64,000 nucleotides of DNA from Acanthococcus lagerstroemiae (GCA_031841125.1 CM063106.1:67072101-67136100), one strand, 5' to 3'. Positions 37,346 to 49,199 are shown, numbered from the stretch's first letter. The notes: generated by a model from the letters alone, not told the origin. Translations and numbers: made by a program.

Positions 37346-37410
37346 AATAAATAAATAAGATGTTTTCCTGCTTCTGTGTGAGGATTATATTTCGGAGAAA
37401 GTATTTTGTG

Positions 37411-37690
37411 TTAGAAGTGACATTGATGGTATCGGCAGTTGCGAGGAGGATTCCCGGCAGCAGCATTCACCAGTTCGTTGCCCTGGATTCCGGCGTGGCA
37501 TGAAACCAATAGAGATGAAGAGGTATGCTGTTTTGTGATAGCCAGTGACGTAGAGTGTGAATACAGAATTTCGTATAGCTTATGAGAATCTCTGACTCGG
37601 CTCCTCAAAAGTCGTCCCACCGAGTTCATTATTGTAAACCGTCTACACATGGAGAGTGTTTCGAGGAGAGCCGCCAGCTCTGTCTTCTCG
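37411..37690 (-). pseudogene. LINE RNase H domain relic
   Basis: The minus-strand frame contains VSCHAGIQGNELVNAAA, which fits the conserved end of the RNase H domain of Jockey/I-type LINEs (H.GI.GNE..D..A). Upstream are ELAALLETL and IMNSVGRLL, in the positions of the domain's acidic motifs but with residues changed. No RT core is nearby. Confidence 0.6.
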
Positions 37691-37699
37691 CCACAACGG

Positions 37700-38717
37700 T
37701 TTTATTTAAATATTCATCGTCACCCACTCTGTATTTAGCGCGCCCCATTACGAACTCGATCAACCCGAAATAGCGAAAACGTGCTTACGACGAACGTGGT
37801 AAAAAAACAAAAAGTCGCGGTGAAGTTGTAACAGCTTGAACTTCGATAAACATGAACATTAAAACGAAATCCCTACTCTCTATTAATTACGTAGCAGGAA
37901 AAGCGCAAAAGCACGACCCCGGGGTTTATTTACAAATGTTTAACAACTTTGGCGAAATTCGCGTGCAAACCTTTCGCTGATGCGATTTGTGTCGGCTGTA
38001 GGGAAGCATCACATCTCTCGGTTTCATAGCCCTCGGTTTTCTTTACTTGCCTTCCTCGTCCTGTAAAAGGTTTCCATAATTCGAGCTGACGATACAGTTA
38101 GACTACACATATGCGAGTATAAACATTACGGCGCATTTTTTACAGAAAAGAGAAAATACTGCCAGGTCTGATGTAATTTTCTTGTTCATTTTAGTCGAGC
38201 ATGACACAGATGAAAAATCTTTATGCACATAGGAGGATCCGAGGTTATCTTTTGATAATTGATGACCGCGGGATTGCTTGGAACGTATAATTTTTAACTT
38301 TAGCTTGATGCACCGTGAAGAAAAGAAAAATGAAAATCTAAAGCGGCGTTTGTGTCGCTTATCTGAAGAATCACCGACAGGCAAAGAGAGGATCAGATTA
38401 ATGAAGCGAAGCGCAAATGATGAACGAATGTAGAAACGGTAGAAAACACGTTACGAAAACTGAAAATAGAAACCCGAGAAGTCGATTCGATTAATTAGTG
38501 TTCAGTAGATGGTTTCATGATTGAATGAAATTTCAAAGGAGAGGGGGTCATTCAGCTTATTGTGAAATTTGTATGACGGACCCTAAGGAGGTAAAATACA
38601 AAGATTAATTAATAGCGTTTATTGATCAGAAGCGGCAATGTTTTTCGCTGACATGGTCTGTATTTTTTTTTTATCTATTCATTTGTTTGAATTATATACA
38701 GGTGATTTTTGTGTGCG
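37700..38717. other. Non-coding stretch
   Basis: No gene recognised. The sequence looks single-copy within the window and is less AT-rich up to about 38100. Confidence 0.4.
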
Positions 38718-38720
38718 TAA

Positions 38721-39481
38721 AGGTAAAGTAGCTTAATGTGGACCATGTCCCTAATATAGACCACCATCATATCTCGTCTGTTTACAGCGCGATCTACCGG
38801 GGAAAAATATAAGTTGTTCTCCTCGATACTTATGTACGATGTATGTTGAAAATTCCAAGTTGGAAGTCACAAGAAAAGAAATATCGCGAAAAAATGATTT
38901 TGAGGTGGTCAACTATTTTTGTACGTGTGTACATTTTTGACTACAAATATCGTAATTTTCAAGATGGATTTTTTTTTGTGAATTGCTATGTAATGCTCAA
39001 AGACAGACCTTTCAGACAAGCTATTCACTTTTTGGAAGAAACCTCTTCTTATTTACGGTAAGTGAGTTTGAAAATTTTTGGACGAAGTTCCTAATATGGA
39101 CTACCGGTGATAACGCTGAAATGAGGTAAAGTAGCCTAATATGGACCACCACAAAATTGTAGAAAAAACATGTAATTCGAGTATTTAAGTAAGAACAAAT
39201 TGTTTTTGGGTAAATTACGAGTTTAGGCACGTTGAACAGATGTACATTTGTGCCATTTTTTGAGAGTTTTATAGGTGGTCCATATTAGGAGCCCAAATTT
39301 CGACCTACCAGGAATGGTACCTTCCACAAAAAAATTCGGTCATTTTTCCGAAAAATCCTTTTAGGAGGTGATACTAGAATAGTTGGGCTACAGTTCAGTG
39401 CAAATTTCAACATTTTGGGGGTCAAAGGGGTCAAGTTATAGCGGCGCAAAAGAAAGTGATCCATATTAAGCTACCTTACCT
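38721..39481. mobile_element. AGGTAAGG-family MITE, long copy (761 bp)
   Basis: The left tip is AGGTAAAGTAGCTTAATGTG and the right tip, reversed, AGGTAAGGTAGCTTAATATG. TAA lies on both sides (38718-38720, 39482-39484), a 3-base duplication as in PIF/Harbinger. Further copies of the tip motif lie inside, near 39124 (AGGTAAAGTAGCCTAATATG) and inverted near 39272. The short copy is at 36448. Confidence 0.8.
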
Positions 39482-39689
39482 TAATTAATTCAAAAATTTA
39501 ATTTGCTCAGTTAATTACTACAAAGTATAGTATCACAGTTTTGTCTTCAGTCTGTTCACGTGCACAAACAGCAAACAGCATACACAGATAGTGGCCAGCA
39601 AAAACGTAACGACGGTTAACAACGAACGGTAACAGCTGTACTACGTCGTGAATATTTAAATGCGTTCTTAAGTCGCTATTTCGTTTGTT

Positions 39690-39775
39690 CTGTGGCCGAC
39701 TGGTTAGAGAAGATTGCTGCATTTCAATCAAATGTTTCAATGGACGCGGGTTCGATTCCCCGATACGAAATTACT
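39690..39775 (+). repeat. tRNA-like sequence, probably a SINE head or tRNA relic
   Basis: GTGGCCGACTGGTTAGAG fits an A box and GGTTCGATTCCCC a B box, with tRNA-like spacing allowing for a long variable arm as in Ser or Leu tRNAs. The acceptor ends do not pair as a real tRNA should, so a functional gene is unlikely. TGGCCAGCAA occurs on both sides (39592, 39772). Confidence 0.5.
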
Positions 39776-39924
39776 GGCCAGCAATTTTTTCATGTAAAAA
39801 TGCTTTATATTGAGGGACGTTTACTTTACATGCAGGTTTCGTTAGCACTCGATGCATGAATGATAGGCGCTTCTTGTCGTCCGTAAAACACCAACGTAAA
39901 CATTGCCTTTCTGATTAAGTAGTA

Positions 39925-40400
39925 TAAAAAATGAATTACATACTTCTTGAATCTGCAGAAGCCCAAATTCTGGGCATACACCTCCCTCAGCCTCGCCCAT
40001 TCAGTCCAGTCAGCAGCGACTCAATGATACATTTTTTTTTGAATGAAATAATTATAAGTCGTCCATCCACCTGGTCTTCTGTTTACTGGACTTTCTACCA
40101 CCTCTGATTTGCCAGAATGTAACTTTTTGTGCCCAACGGTGTCCTTTCAGTTAGCACAGATTCCCCACCCAGTCCCATTTCAGCCTTTGAACGAAGTATA
40201 CAAGATTTTTGTTACTTTTGAATTTTTCTGTTATCTTTGTTGCCTTGACTTTATCCCTTAATTTGAGACCTAGCATAGCTCTCTCCACGGAGTAGTATCC
40301 AGACTGAAGTTTTTTCTAAATATTTTTACTGATTGCCCAAGTTTGACTTCCGTACGTTACAGCCAGAACAAGACAGCTGTTAAAGAATTGGCTCTTGTAT
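39925..40400 (-). pseudogene. LINE ORF2 C-terminal remnant
   Basis: The minus strand translates in pieces to YGSQTWAISK, VERAMLGLKLRDKVKA, GHRWAQKVTFWQIRGGR and TRWMDD, then WTEWARLREVYAQN. These are the same C-terminal blocks as at 23440-24020, from a different copy, and are interrupted by stops and frame changes. The RT core is absent. Confidence 0.75.
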
Positions 40401-40404
40401 AGGC

Positions 40405-40700
40405 AATTGAAAAGTTACCTCTCAGGATACATTTTGAACTCCAAAGTTTTCAAGTAACGCTCAAAGAGTAACTTTTTTTTTCGTTTATGTGCCAAAGCAA
40501 AGACATAAAAAGTATAAATAACTCTCAAAAGGTAACGGTTTTTTTCTCGTTTATATGCCAAAGCTCTATCAGCTGTTATATTTCGTGATACTCCAAAGTA
40601 ACGCTGCTTCAAGTAACGCTCAAAGAGTTACGTATTTTGTTTTGTTGTTGTTTTTTTGTTTTTTGTTTTTTTTCGTTTATGTGCCAAAACAAAGATATGA
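40405..40700 (-). repeat. Dispersed repeat family D, three tandem-like copies
   Basis: Repeats of GTAACGCTCAAAGAGTAAC, then a T run, then CGTTTATGTGCCAAAGC and AAAGACATAAAAA. Copies start near 40456, 40520 (partial) and 40612. Related units in the opposite orientation are at 43164, 43353 and 58252, and in the same orientation at 44765-44960. Confidence 0.7.
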
Positions 40701-41880
40701 AAATGTCAAAATTTCATATTTTTCCTGATGTAGTTCTTTCAGAATATCGCTCGGCACTTTGGTCTTCTAAATACATCCTGGAATGTCCAAGTCTGACAAT
40801 CGGTCTTATACTGAATGCGGGGAAGGCACAAAGCACCTTTAAGCACCGCTTAGTTCCCTGTCTTTGAAGGTAATCGCATTTCGGCTTAGTTTCGCAAAGC
40901 GTCTTTTTCACCGAGCTTACGATTTAAACCTTCAACAAGTTCTCAGACGTGAAATAACCTGAAAAATGGAGGAAACTCGCTATTTCCAGATAAATTCGGG
41001 TACATCGGGACATCAAAAACAGATAATCAATCGATTGAGAAAAAGTGGAACAGTCTCACTGACATTTGTAATTTCATGGAATGTTCGTTGTTCGCTCATC
41101 GTTTCCTGTGTGCGATGTGCTCGTATATTGTCGAAACCATTCGAGCAAACTTCGATAAAGAAAAACAAAATATCCCGTTAGCAGTTCGATCTACCGTTTA
41201 ATCCTCGGATAAAGTTCGAATTCCCCTATAGCCCGTCACGCATGCTGCCTGCGCACTTTTAAACTTGAATTAATCAGCGGCGCACCATGTGAATTATTCG
41301 AAGCGTTATTTCCATTTCGCAGAGGTTTCTATATTTTTACGGCGTGGGTTTGTTTATTTAGCCCGCGTAATGAGTTCGTCCATATGTCGACACATAATCG
41401 TACTGAAAGAGGGAAAAGGTTTTCGCTGTGCTCGAATTATACGCGATTCTCATTCAATAATAATTTAGGCCTGTAGCGAAGAAAAACTGTACAGGTGTTT
41501 GGCATATCCATTATTATACCTACGAGCGTGATAGAATGACATACCACTTATTTACACGCATTAAGAACTACGTAGTATTCTCATTTACCAAATCATACAG
41601 GTTTGAAGTTTCCTCGCCATGTCATCGAGACATTTCGAATATATGTGACAAAACTTGTCGAACAGTTGAATCGAATAGGAGCAACCGAAATTTGTAATTG
41701 CCACCGCCATCCGGGTTATTATACTCGAAGACGTCATGCTCGCTGCCTCATCTGAATTGCCAGCTCATGCAACCGCCACTTAAAACTGGAAAATTTAAAG
41801 CATAAATTGTCTCAAAGCCTGTGGCGAATCCGATAATCCAGAATGCAATCACTTGTGGAACAGTTCAAAATATAAGGGCC
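40701..41880. other. Non-coding stretch
   Basis: No gene recognised. The part 41000-41830 is less AT-rich and looks single-copy within the window. Confidence 0.4.
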
Positions 41881-42680
41881 ATTTTGACATGGATATGTCT
41901 AATGAGAAGAAAGCAGCAGAAAACGCTCTGCAAAAAACGTTCCGCAGAAAAACGATAAAGTGGTGTTGTTGGATTTTAGATTGATGGTGCGATTTGATTG
42001 GAATCCGTTGTTGAGGTTGCTCTTCGCCGAACACAATGACAAGCTTATCGTATTTCGATTTTCCCAGCTGTATTCATCGGTGATGGATATTCGATCCGAT
42101 TCCCGACTAATTTAATTATATCTACATTCTCGCATCCAGTTATTTATTCAGTGTCAAATCGGTTAGCTGAAAGCGGGTGTAGGTATATGAAAAAAGCAGA
42201 GAAGCAACCGCTCCACCAAAAGAGAGAAAATTTTATTTGAAGTCGCCTTAAATATTGTTGGCCATGAAAAAATCTAATATTAGCGTAGTTTGATAGATTG
42301 TAGTTTAGTAATTAGCTCCAGGGGTGCGACAACGGGGGTCGACGGGTGTCAAAGAACTCATTCAATTATTGTGATGGACACCCCTAGCAACGAATAACGT
42401 CTTGATTGAAAACTGTTATTATTATTTTTTTTAATTTATTATTTAAAATAATAATAAATATGGATATGTCCAATGGCTCACTATGGGAAAGAGAAAATTC
42501 CGCAGAAAACGTTCCGCGAAAAACGTTCCGTAGAAAAACGTTACCATTGTGATGTAGTTGCGTATTCCTCTTTAAGCAGTCATTCGTTCCCTCACCTTTT
42601 GACTGGCTGACACGGAGAATGCCGAGGGAAGTCGAGAATGGACGACTAGAGAAGGTATTGGAATGTAGCACGTGAATACG
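41881..42680 (+). repeat. Left arm of a large inverted duplication
   Basis: From about 41940 to 42660 this is the reverse complement, by eye about 85-90 percent, of 45640-46555. Landmarks are GACAAGCTTATCGTATTTCG, GATGGATATTCGATCCGATT, GACAACGGGGGTCGAC and TGCGTATTCCTCTTTA. Each end of the arm carries a short GTTCCGCAGAAAAACG minisatellite (41930-41957 and 42490-42545) preceded by GGATATGTC. Confidence 0.85.
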
Positions 42681-43163
42681 CGTCACCAAAATTTAACATC
42701 ACGGAGCTCTGTAGGCATTAGTTTGTCCTCTCCCTTTCCTCTTATGATAACCGTTTTGCCACATTCCCTCTCCGTCCATCTAGCGGTTCCCTATGCTCCA
42801 CAGACAAACATTGATCTTCCTGCATGCAAACTCTTGCTGTTTTCCTCTTTATACCCCTCCCACGCTGCTGATGTCGGCGGCTAATTGCAACCTATGCTGT
42901 GTATATTACAGTTGGTTGGTAGCTTGAGAATGGGATGACGTTTATATCGTATGCTTAAATGCAAGTGCCATTTTTTTCCGACTTTTTGATTTCGTTTCAT
43001 GCATTTTGAGTTCTAAAGAACGTCCTCACCCATCACCGCGACCGGCAGTGTGATTTTTTTCCGTTTTTCTTTCCGACTCGGACCTGACAGCGTGTTCGCG
43101 GATTTTTTCGTGCGACCCTTTTTGTCAAGTTTCGTGACCGCCACCGCATTCGGCAGAATTCTT
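42681..43163. other. Spacer of the inverted duplication, first part
   Basis: No gene recognised. Confidence 0.4.
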
Positions 43164-43434
43164 GACATTTTTATGTCTTTACTTTGGCACACAACGGAAA
43201 AAAGCGTTGCTTTTTAGTGTGACGAAAATAGCGTTACGAAAATCGCGCTGGCTGGCTAGGTTGGCTCTTTGTCTAGGCTGGCTGGCTGGCTGGCTGACTG
43301 ACTGGCTAACTGACTGGCTAACTGACTGGCTAACTGACTGATTATTTTCTTATTGACACTTTCATGTCTTTACTTCGGCACTCGAAAGGAAAAAAGCGTT
43401 ACTCTGGAGCGTGACGAAAAGAGCGTTACGAAAA
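43164..43434 (+). repeat. Family D units flanking a GGCT/AACTGAC minisatellite
   Basis: Two family D units (43164-43246 and 43353-43434) share GACATTTTTATGTCTTTAC or a close variant, GGAAAAAAGCGTT and GAGCGTTACGAAAAT. Between them, 43247-43345 is a minisatellite of GGCTGGCT and TGACTGGCTAAC units. Confidence 0.8.
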
Positions 43435-43436
43435 TC

Positions 43437-43880
43437 TGACTGACTGACACAACACTTCATTCGCCTGCGAGTACTACACTATTAATTTGTATCAGCCTGT
43501 ATTCTGTTGCGAGTATCACGTTCCTTGTACCAGCCTGCAAGCACTACGCTCTGCTAGTTGTTCATCTTGCAGATGAGTTTCATGTCTGCTTCGCCGACTG
43601 CGCCGACATGAGAATGTCATCGTCCGCTACGCTCCGCTGAGCAGGTTGCTCATTTTTTGGACGCTGCATTCGCTGGACGGTGAAATTCTCATGTCGGCGC
43701 AGTCGGCGAAGCAGACATGAAAATGCTCTCTTTGCACACTCGTCTGCAAGATGATGCACTAGTAGAGCGTAGTGCTCGCAGGCTGGTACAAGGAACGTGA
43801 TGCTCGCAAGGGAATACAGGCTGATACAAGGAGTGTGGTACTCGCAGGGGAATGAAGTGTTGAGTCAGTCAGTCAGTCTA
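43437..43880. mobile_element. Foldback element with arms of about 180 bp
   Basis: The left arm 43437-43625 and the right arm 43681-43880 are reverse complements with few differences (AACACTTCATTCGCCTGCG, GTATCAGCCTGTATTC, TCATGTCTGCTTCGCCGACT). The loop is about 55 bases. A smaller relative is at 58390-58640. Family D units lie just outside the left arm here and outside the relative, so they may belong to the same element. Confidence 0.85.
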
Positions 43881-44344
43881 GTCAGTCTTTCGTTACATTT
43901 CATTTGTTTTTCTCTTTATTTTACGAATACAACATGCATTGTTGTTACCGCGATATATCCTATATTTGGTTTATGTTCATATTGCACCGTGTAGACGACA
44001 TGAGGTCTTAAGTCCGTGTTTGTAAGAAAGAATGTATAGGACCATGGCGCATGGAGAACATTCTGGGCCAAAGAACAGTTACCAAAAGGAAACCTAAACT
44101 TGAGAACTAAAATAAAGGGAGAGCATTTTCATGTCTCGATTTTATTTGTGACCTGCATCGAGAAAAGGCGGTTAGTGAGTAAAGAATTCGATTTGAGATT
44201 TTACTCGATTTATACGAATTAGGACCTGCTCTTTCACGTGGTGTTGTAGGTGGGAGGGAGGGGGATTCTCCAGTCCAAAGATATTCGCATTAAAATTTTT
44301 TTTCCATTTCTGTGCTTACTGAACCCCTTTTCCCGATGCAGGTC
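43881..44344. other. Spacer, second part
   Basis: No gene recognised. Confidence 0.4.
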
Positions 44345-44760
44345 ACATTTTTCTTCCAGCCATGTACATATTGATCTTAATCTCTGCTGCGCCCTACGCG
44401 ACTGCACTCTGCAGCCATGTTGTTAATAGACATTTCCATGAAAATACAAGTATCAACCACTGAACTGAATTGTCGCCATGAAGAGCTAAATCATACGACT
44501 GGCTTCGTGTCGAGGGGAGCGTTACTGTTTTCAGCTGCAGATTGCAGCCACGTACCAACAACACGGCTGCAGACCGTAGTCGCGAAGGGCGCAGCAAAGA
44601 TCAAGATCAATGAGCACATGGCTGGAAGAAATATAAATTTCCATGGAAATTTGAACCACCGAACTGAACTGTGACTATGAAGAGCTAAATCATGCACGGA
44701 TAGAAGTAACGCTCAAAAAGTCTGCAGCCGTGTTGTTAGTAAAAATTTCCATGAAAACCA
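44345..44760 (-). repeat. Dispersed repeat family C, inverted units forming a hairpin
   Basis: Bases 44356-44425 and 44565-44635 are reverse complements at about 87 percent (CTTCCAGCCATGTACATATT versus CACATGGCTGGAAG). Between and beyond them lie family C phrases ACCACTGAACTGAATTGT and ATGAAGAGCTAAATCAT (44455, 44655). These are in the opposite orientation to the array at 49245-50830. Confidence 0.75.
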
Positions 44761-44764
44761 TGAT

Positions 44765-44949
44765 TTTTTTTTTTTTATTAGGTTACGATCAGGATGAGTG
44801 ACGCTCAGAAAGTAACACTTTTTTCGTTAATGTGCCAAAGCTCCCAATCAGGGTTTTTTTTCGTAATGCTTCAAAAACACGCTCAAAAGTAACGCTCAAA
44901 AAGTAAAATAGGTATTTTTCGTTTATGTGCCAAATCAAAGACATGAATA
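44765..44949 (-). repeat. Family D units
   Basis: GTGACGCTCAGAAAGTAACAC and AGTAACGCTCAAAAAGTAAA are each followed by TTTTTCGTT(T)ATGTGCCAAA. They match the units at 40405-40700 in orientation. Confidence 0.65.
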
Positions 44950-45490
44950 TGTAAAAGTGTTTGAGAACACAGTCATTCCGGTACTAACGTATGGAGCCCA
45001 GTCTTGGGTCTGTAGAAAAAAACAAACTCAAAAAATAATATAGACTCAAAATGGGATGCTCAAGAATATCCGAAGAGTTAGACTAAGGGACCACGTTCGT
45101 ACCGCGGATATATTTGAAAAAAAAACAAAACCAAAGCTAAAAGTGCGGGGGACTGTCAAAAAACTTGAGTTGGACTATGCCTGCTTCATCACCACAGAGT
45201 CAAATTTTAATTAGAATAAGACAGCGACCATGTGGACACTCTGAAAGAGATGTAAAAGAAGGAGGTCAGCGACGCGTTGATCGGATGACATTGTTGGGGT
45301 GGCCAGTCCGAGCTGGTTCTTCCAGGCCAGAAACAGGATTAAATGGCGTGAACTGCGGAGGGCTTATTAGGCCCAAAAACGGGCCAACTGGGTGCTGAGC
45401 CCATGGCAGGATGGGCTCATCCACGTACAAGTATCTTATATGTGGTATCATACCAAAGTACAGAGTGTGAAAGCCAACAAATAAATAATA
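44950..45490 (+). pseudogene. LINE ORF2 C-terminal remnant
   Basis: The plus strand translates in pieces to VKVFENTVIPVLTYGAQSW, then KNIRRVRLRDHVRTADIF, and finally RNRIKWRELRRAY. These are the C-terminal blocks seen in the two minus-strand remnants, broken by stops and frame changes. Confidence 0.75.
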
Positions 45491-45639
45491 AAATTAAAAA
45501 ATTTTAATTTTCATCGTCCTTAAGAAAACAAGGAGCTTTGTTTCATTTTCCCAGCGTATATCTCTCTCACTCTCTTGATTACCATCGTAAGAGTAAGATT
45601 TCAACTGCTGCATGGAAGGACATAGGTGAATGTACATGT

Positions 45640-46560
45640 CATCTAGAGACCGCATTGACCCGCATACCCACATTCCAATGTCTTCTTTATTTGTTCATTC
45701 TCGGCGTTGCTCGGTATTCTCCGGGTTGGCCGGTCAAAACGTGATGAACGAATGACCGCATAAAGAGGAATACGCAACTACATCACAATGGTAACGTTTT
45801 CCTGCGAAATATTTTTTGCGGAGCGTTTTTTGCGGAGCGTTTTTTGCGGATCGTTTTCTGCGGAATTTTTCTCTTCCCCACGGTGAGCTCTGGGTTGACC
45901 GGTCGAAACGTGATGAACGAATGACTGCATAAAGAGGAATACGCAACTATATCACAATGGTAACGTTTTTCTGCGGAGCGTTTTTTGCGAAACGTTTTCG
46001 GCGGAATTTTTCTCTTCCCCATGGTGAGCCCTTAGACATATCCAGATTTTTTTTTAAAATAATATATTTAAAAAAAAAATAGTAACAACAGTTTTCAATT
46101 AAGACGTTATTCGTTGCTGGGGGGGGAGGGTGTCCATCACAATTGAATGGGTGCTTGGGCACTCGTCGACCCCCGTTGTCGCACCCTTGGAGCTAATTAC
46201 TAAACTACAATCTATCAAACTACGCTAATATGAGATTTTTCATGGTCAACAATATTTGAGGCGACTTCAGATAAAATTTTCTCTCTTTTGGTGGAGCGGT
46301 GGCTTCTCTGCTTTTTTCATATACCTACACCCACTTTCAGCTAACAGATTTGACACTGTGAATAAATAACTAGATGCGAGAAAGTAGATATAATTAAATT
46401 AGTCGGGAATCGGATCGAATATCCATCACCGATGAATACAGGTGGGAAAATCGAAATACGATAAGCTTGTCGTTGTGTTCGGCGAAGAGCGACCTCAACA
46501 AAGGATTCCAATCGAATCGCACCATCAATATAAAATTCAACAACACCACCTTATTTCCCA
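45640..46560 (-). repeat. Right arm of the large inverted duplication
   Basis: Reverse-complement partner of 41940-42660. Inside it, 45730-46030 is a tandem duplication of a 169-base unit (CCGGTCAAAACGTGATGAAC at 45730, CCGGTCGAAACGTGATGAAC at 45899). Each unit ends in a run of GCGGAGCGTTTTTT minisatellite words. The left arm has only one such unit, so the duplication happened after the arms separated. Confidence 0.85.
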
Positions 46561-47104
46561 TTCTCATTTTTATTTTATTCTGCCTTGGAGAAAGACGAAG
46601 CAGTCGGACGTCTATTTAGAGAGCAGTAGCGTTTCAAGTAGAAATCCATCCCTCAAATGCTCTTTGAAGTTCTCTCAATATTGATTCGAGTTTTTCTATG
46701 TATTTCAACTATACATGCGTATTCACATCGTCGAGAGCTGCTCTTTGAAATACGAAATTTCCATTACAGTCAGCAGTGTGTGGATGCGAATTGCGGTTAC
46801 GTACGTGGCATCGCAAAGACGGACACGAATGGTATACTCGTATTTTCGAAACGAGAGAAGGTATTTTGATGCAAAGTATCTATATTCTCGATTCTCGCCA
46901 TCTCTGGGAACTTACGTGTAATATATTCTGGAATCCTTCGTAGTTGTTTCGAATTTTCAATATGATTTTCACGAGTCATGGATAATCCGTGTGAGGAGGT
47001 TATGTTCCGGATCCAAACTTACATGTACAATTCGAAGAATAAAATTCGGACGTAAGGGATTCGCCACAGTCAAGACTGGTCTCGACGGATCACGTCTTCA
47101 GAGA
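46561..47104. other. Non-coding stretch
   Basis: No gene recognised. Confidence 0.4.
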
Positions 47105-48880
47105 ATTTAACGCTATTAATTAATCAAAAATGCTTGACACTGATTAGTCGACAATACTTAACATTAATTAACAAAAAGTAATAATTGATGTAATTTAATC
47201 AAAACTAAAATCAACATCGATTCATCAAATATATTTGGCATTAATTAATTGAAAATAGTTAATAGCGATTAATTATAAGTAATGGACATCGATTAACCAA
47301 AAATAATTGACACTGATTACTTAAAAATAAACGATGTTAATTTATTTTATAGGTACGTGTTCTAGAACAGGTTCCACTTTGTTGTCGATCCTGGGAAGAC
47401 TCGTAGTTCTATTTTTTTATAAATTTTCTTAAAACAGAGTTTTTTCATATTCTATCTTCACCGGGGTGTACCTCAGCTAATTTTCATTTTAGAAAGTTCG
47501 TCACAGACTTATATTGTAGCAAATCGACTCTATTTTCAGAATATGTGTATGTTTGCATAATTGACAGGCAGTACTAATCTCACTTCAGCCAATTTTCGTG
47601 CTAAAAAGTTCATCCAAGTCTCAGTTTGAAGTTACGGTCGCCTACTTCCCCTACATACCAATAACTCTATATCGACAAAGTGGGCGAGTCCATTCCTAAA
47701 GCACATATACTTTCTAATAAAAAATAATTTGTCAAAAATAATTGATGTGGGCTAGTAAAAATAATTTACATCTATTAATTGAAAAATTAGTCAAAAAGAA
47801 TTAACATTACCTAATATTCAAAATACTTGATATAGATTAATCAAAATAAGTGACCATAAGAGCCGACTTATGGAAACTATTTGGGAGGGGGCAGAATCAG
47901 TCGGAGCGCGATTTTTTCTTTGATTATTTTATTGAGATGCGTCTGATATTTCGGTATTATCGATTTTATTCTTATTAGTTTTCCTTTTTTCTTTTTTATT
48001 AAATTTAAACATTGATGGTAAAATTTGTTGTACTTTTCCATTTTTGAGTTGAAAATATTGGAGGGGGCGTCGCCTCTCCAAAGTTTTCATTGGGAGGAGG
48101 GCTTCCCCCCCCCTTAAAAAAGTGCCAAGTCGACGCCTTTGTAATTGACATTAATTAATCCAAACAGGAATCAATAATGATTATTAGAAAATAATCTAAA
48201 TGGATTAATTAAATGTTATATTATTATTAACTAACTTAAAATAAATCACATTAATTAATGGAAAATAATTAAAATCAAATAATGAAAACTAATTAAAAGT
48301 GATTAAGAAAAAATAATAATTGAAACTATAATAAAAAATAATACGAATTGATTAATTCAAAATAATTGAAATAAAGTATGTAGTTACAAGTTATTAACAT
48401 TGATTAATCTGAAATATTCAGAATTGTTTAATATAAAATATTGATTTAAATTTTAGTAATATTCAAAATTGATCAATCGGAGATTTTACTTTGACTAATT
48501 GATAAAAATCTATGTCAGAAAACTGGAATAACACCAAATTATTGAAAATAATAATTATTATGAAATAATTTAAAGATAATCATTGCATCAATGTCACTGA
48601 ATTGAGAATAATAAATATTGTTTATTTTACAATAAAAATAATATTGATCAATTAAGAACAACTGATACCAAATAATTAAAAGTAATTGATGCAGATTAAT
48701 TGGAAAAATGTATACTGTATAATATAGTTAATAATGATGCTGACAATGAAAAATTATTGATTCCGATTCATCAAAACTAATTAAAATGAATTGATCAACA
48801 GTAATTAACCACAAAATTATTAATTATAATTTGTTCAATACTAACTAATTAATAAAAATAATTCATGAATTAGAAATACC
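47105..48880. repeat. AT-rich degenerate array of ATTGACATTAATTAATCAAAA-like units
   Basis: Three blocks (47105-47345, 47720-47860, 48150-48880) consist of loosely repeated ATTAATTAA, AAAATAATTGA and CATTGATTAATC phrases about every 28-34 bases. They are separated by ordinary sequence, including a G-rich stretch at 47880-48140. It looks like an old, strongly diverged minisatellite, later interrupted. Confidence 0.65.
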
Positions 48881-48941
48881 TAGATAATTTTGAATAAATG
48901 TGATATTTCATTTTTCATAACTGCAAAATTGTTGTATTTTC

Positions 48942-49187
48942 CAGTGGCGTAGCCAGGATCTTTCCAAGGGAGGGGATCAGCAAAATTTTGGCGTGAGGGG
49001 GGGGGGGTACACCTAATATGCACTGTATATTTTACATTGACGTATCAGTATGTTGTGCTTTTCAACTTCAATTATGCATATGAATTTAAATTTCATTTCG
49101 CGCATTTACTGTGATACTGCCAGCATGTAAAAGATTCTCCTCTCAAGGAGGGGATCCATCCCCCAATCCCCCCTGGCTACGCCACTG
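48942..49187. mobile_element. hAT MITE with perfect target duplication (246 bp)
   Basis: The tips CAGTGGCGTAGCCAGG and CCTGGCTACGCCACTG are a perfect 16-base inverted repeat. GTATTTTC is duplicated exactly at 48934-48941 and 49188-49195. It contains G runs, an AT-rich centre and no coding sequence. The perfect duplication suggests a fairly recent insertion by a hAT transposase encoded elsewhere. Confidence 0.95.
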
Positions 49188-49199
49188 GTATTTTCTAGG

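Noticed and set aside
47105..48880. CRISPR-like array
   Set aside because: The units are degenerate, spacers are not unique and uniform, and the surroundings are eukaryotic.
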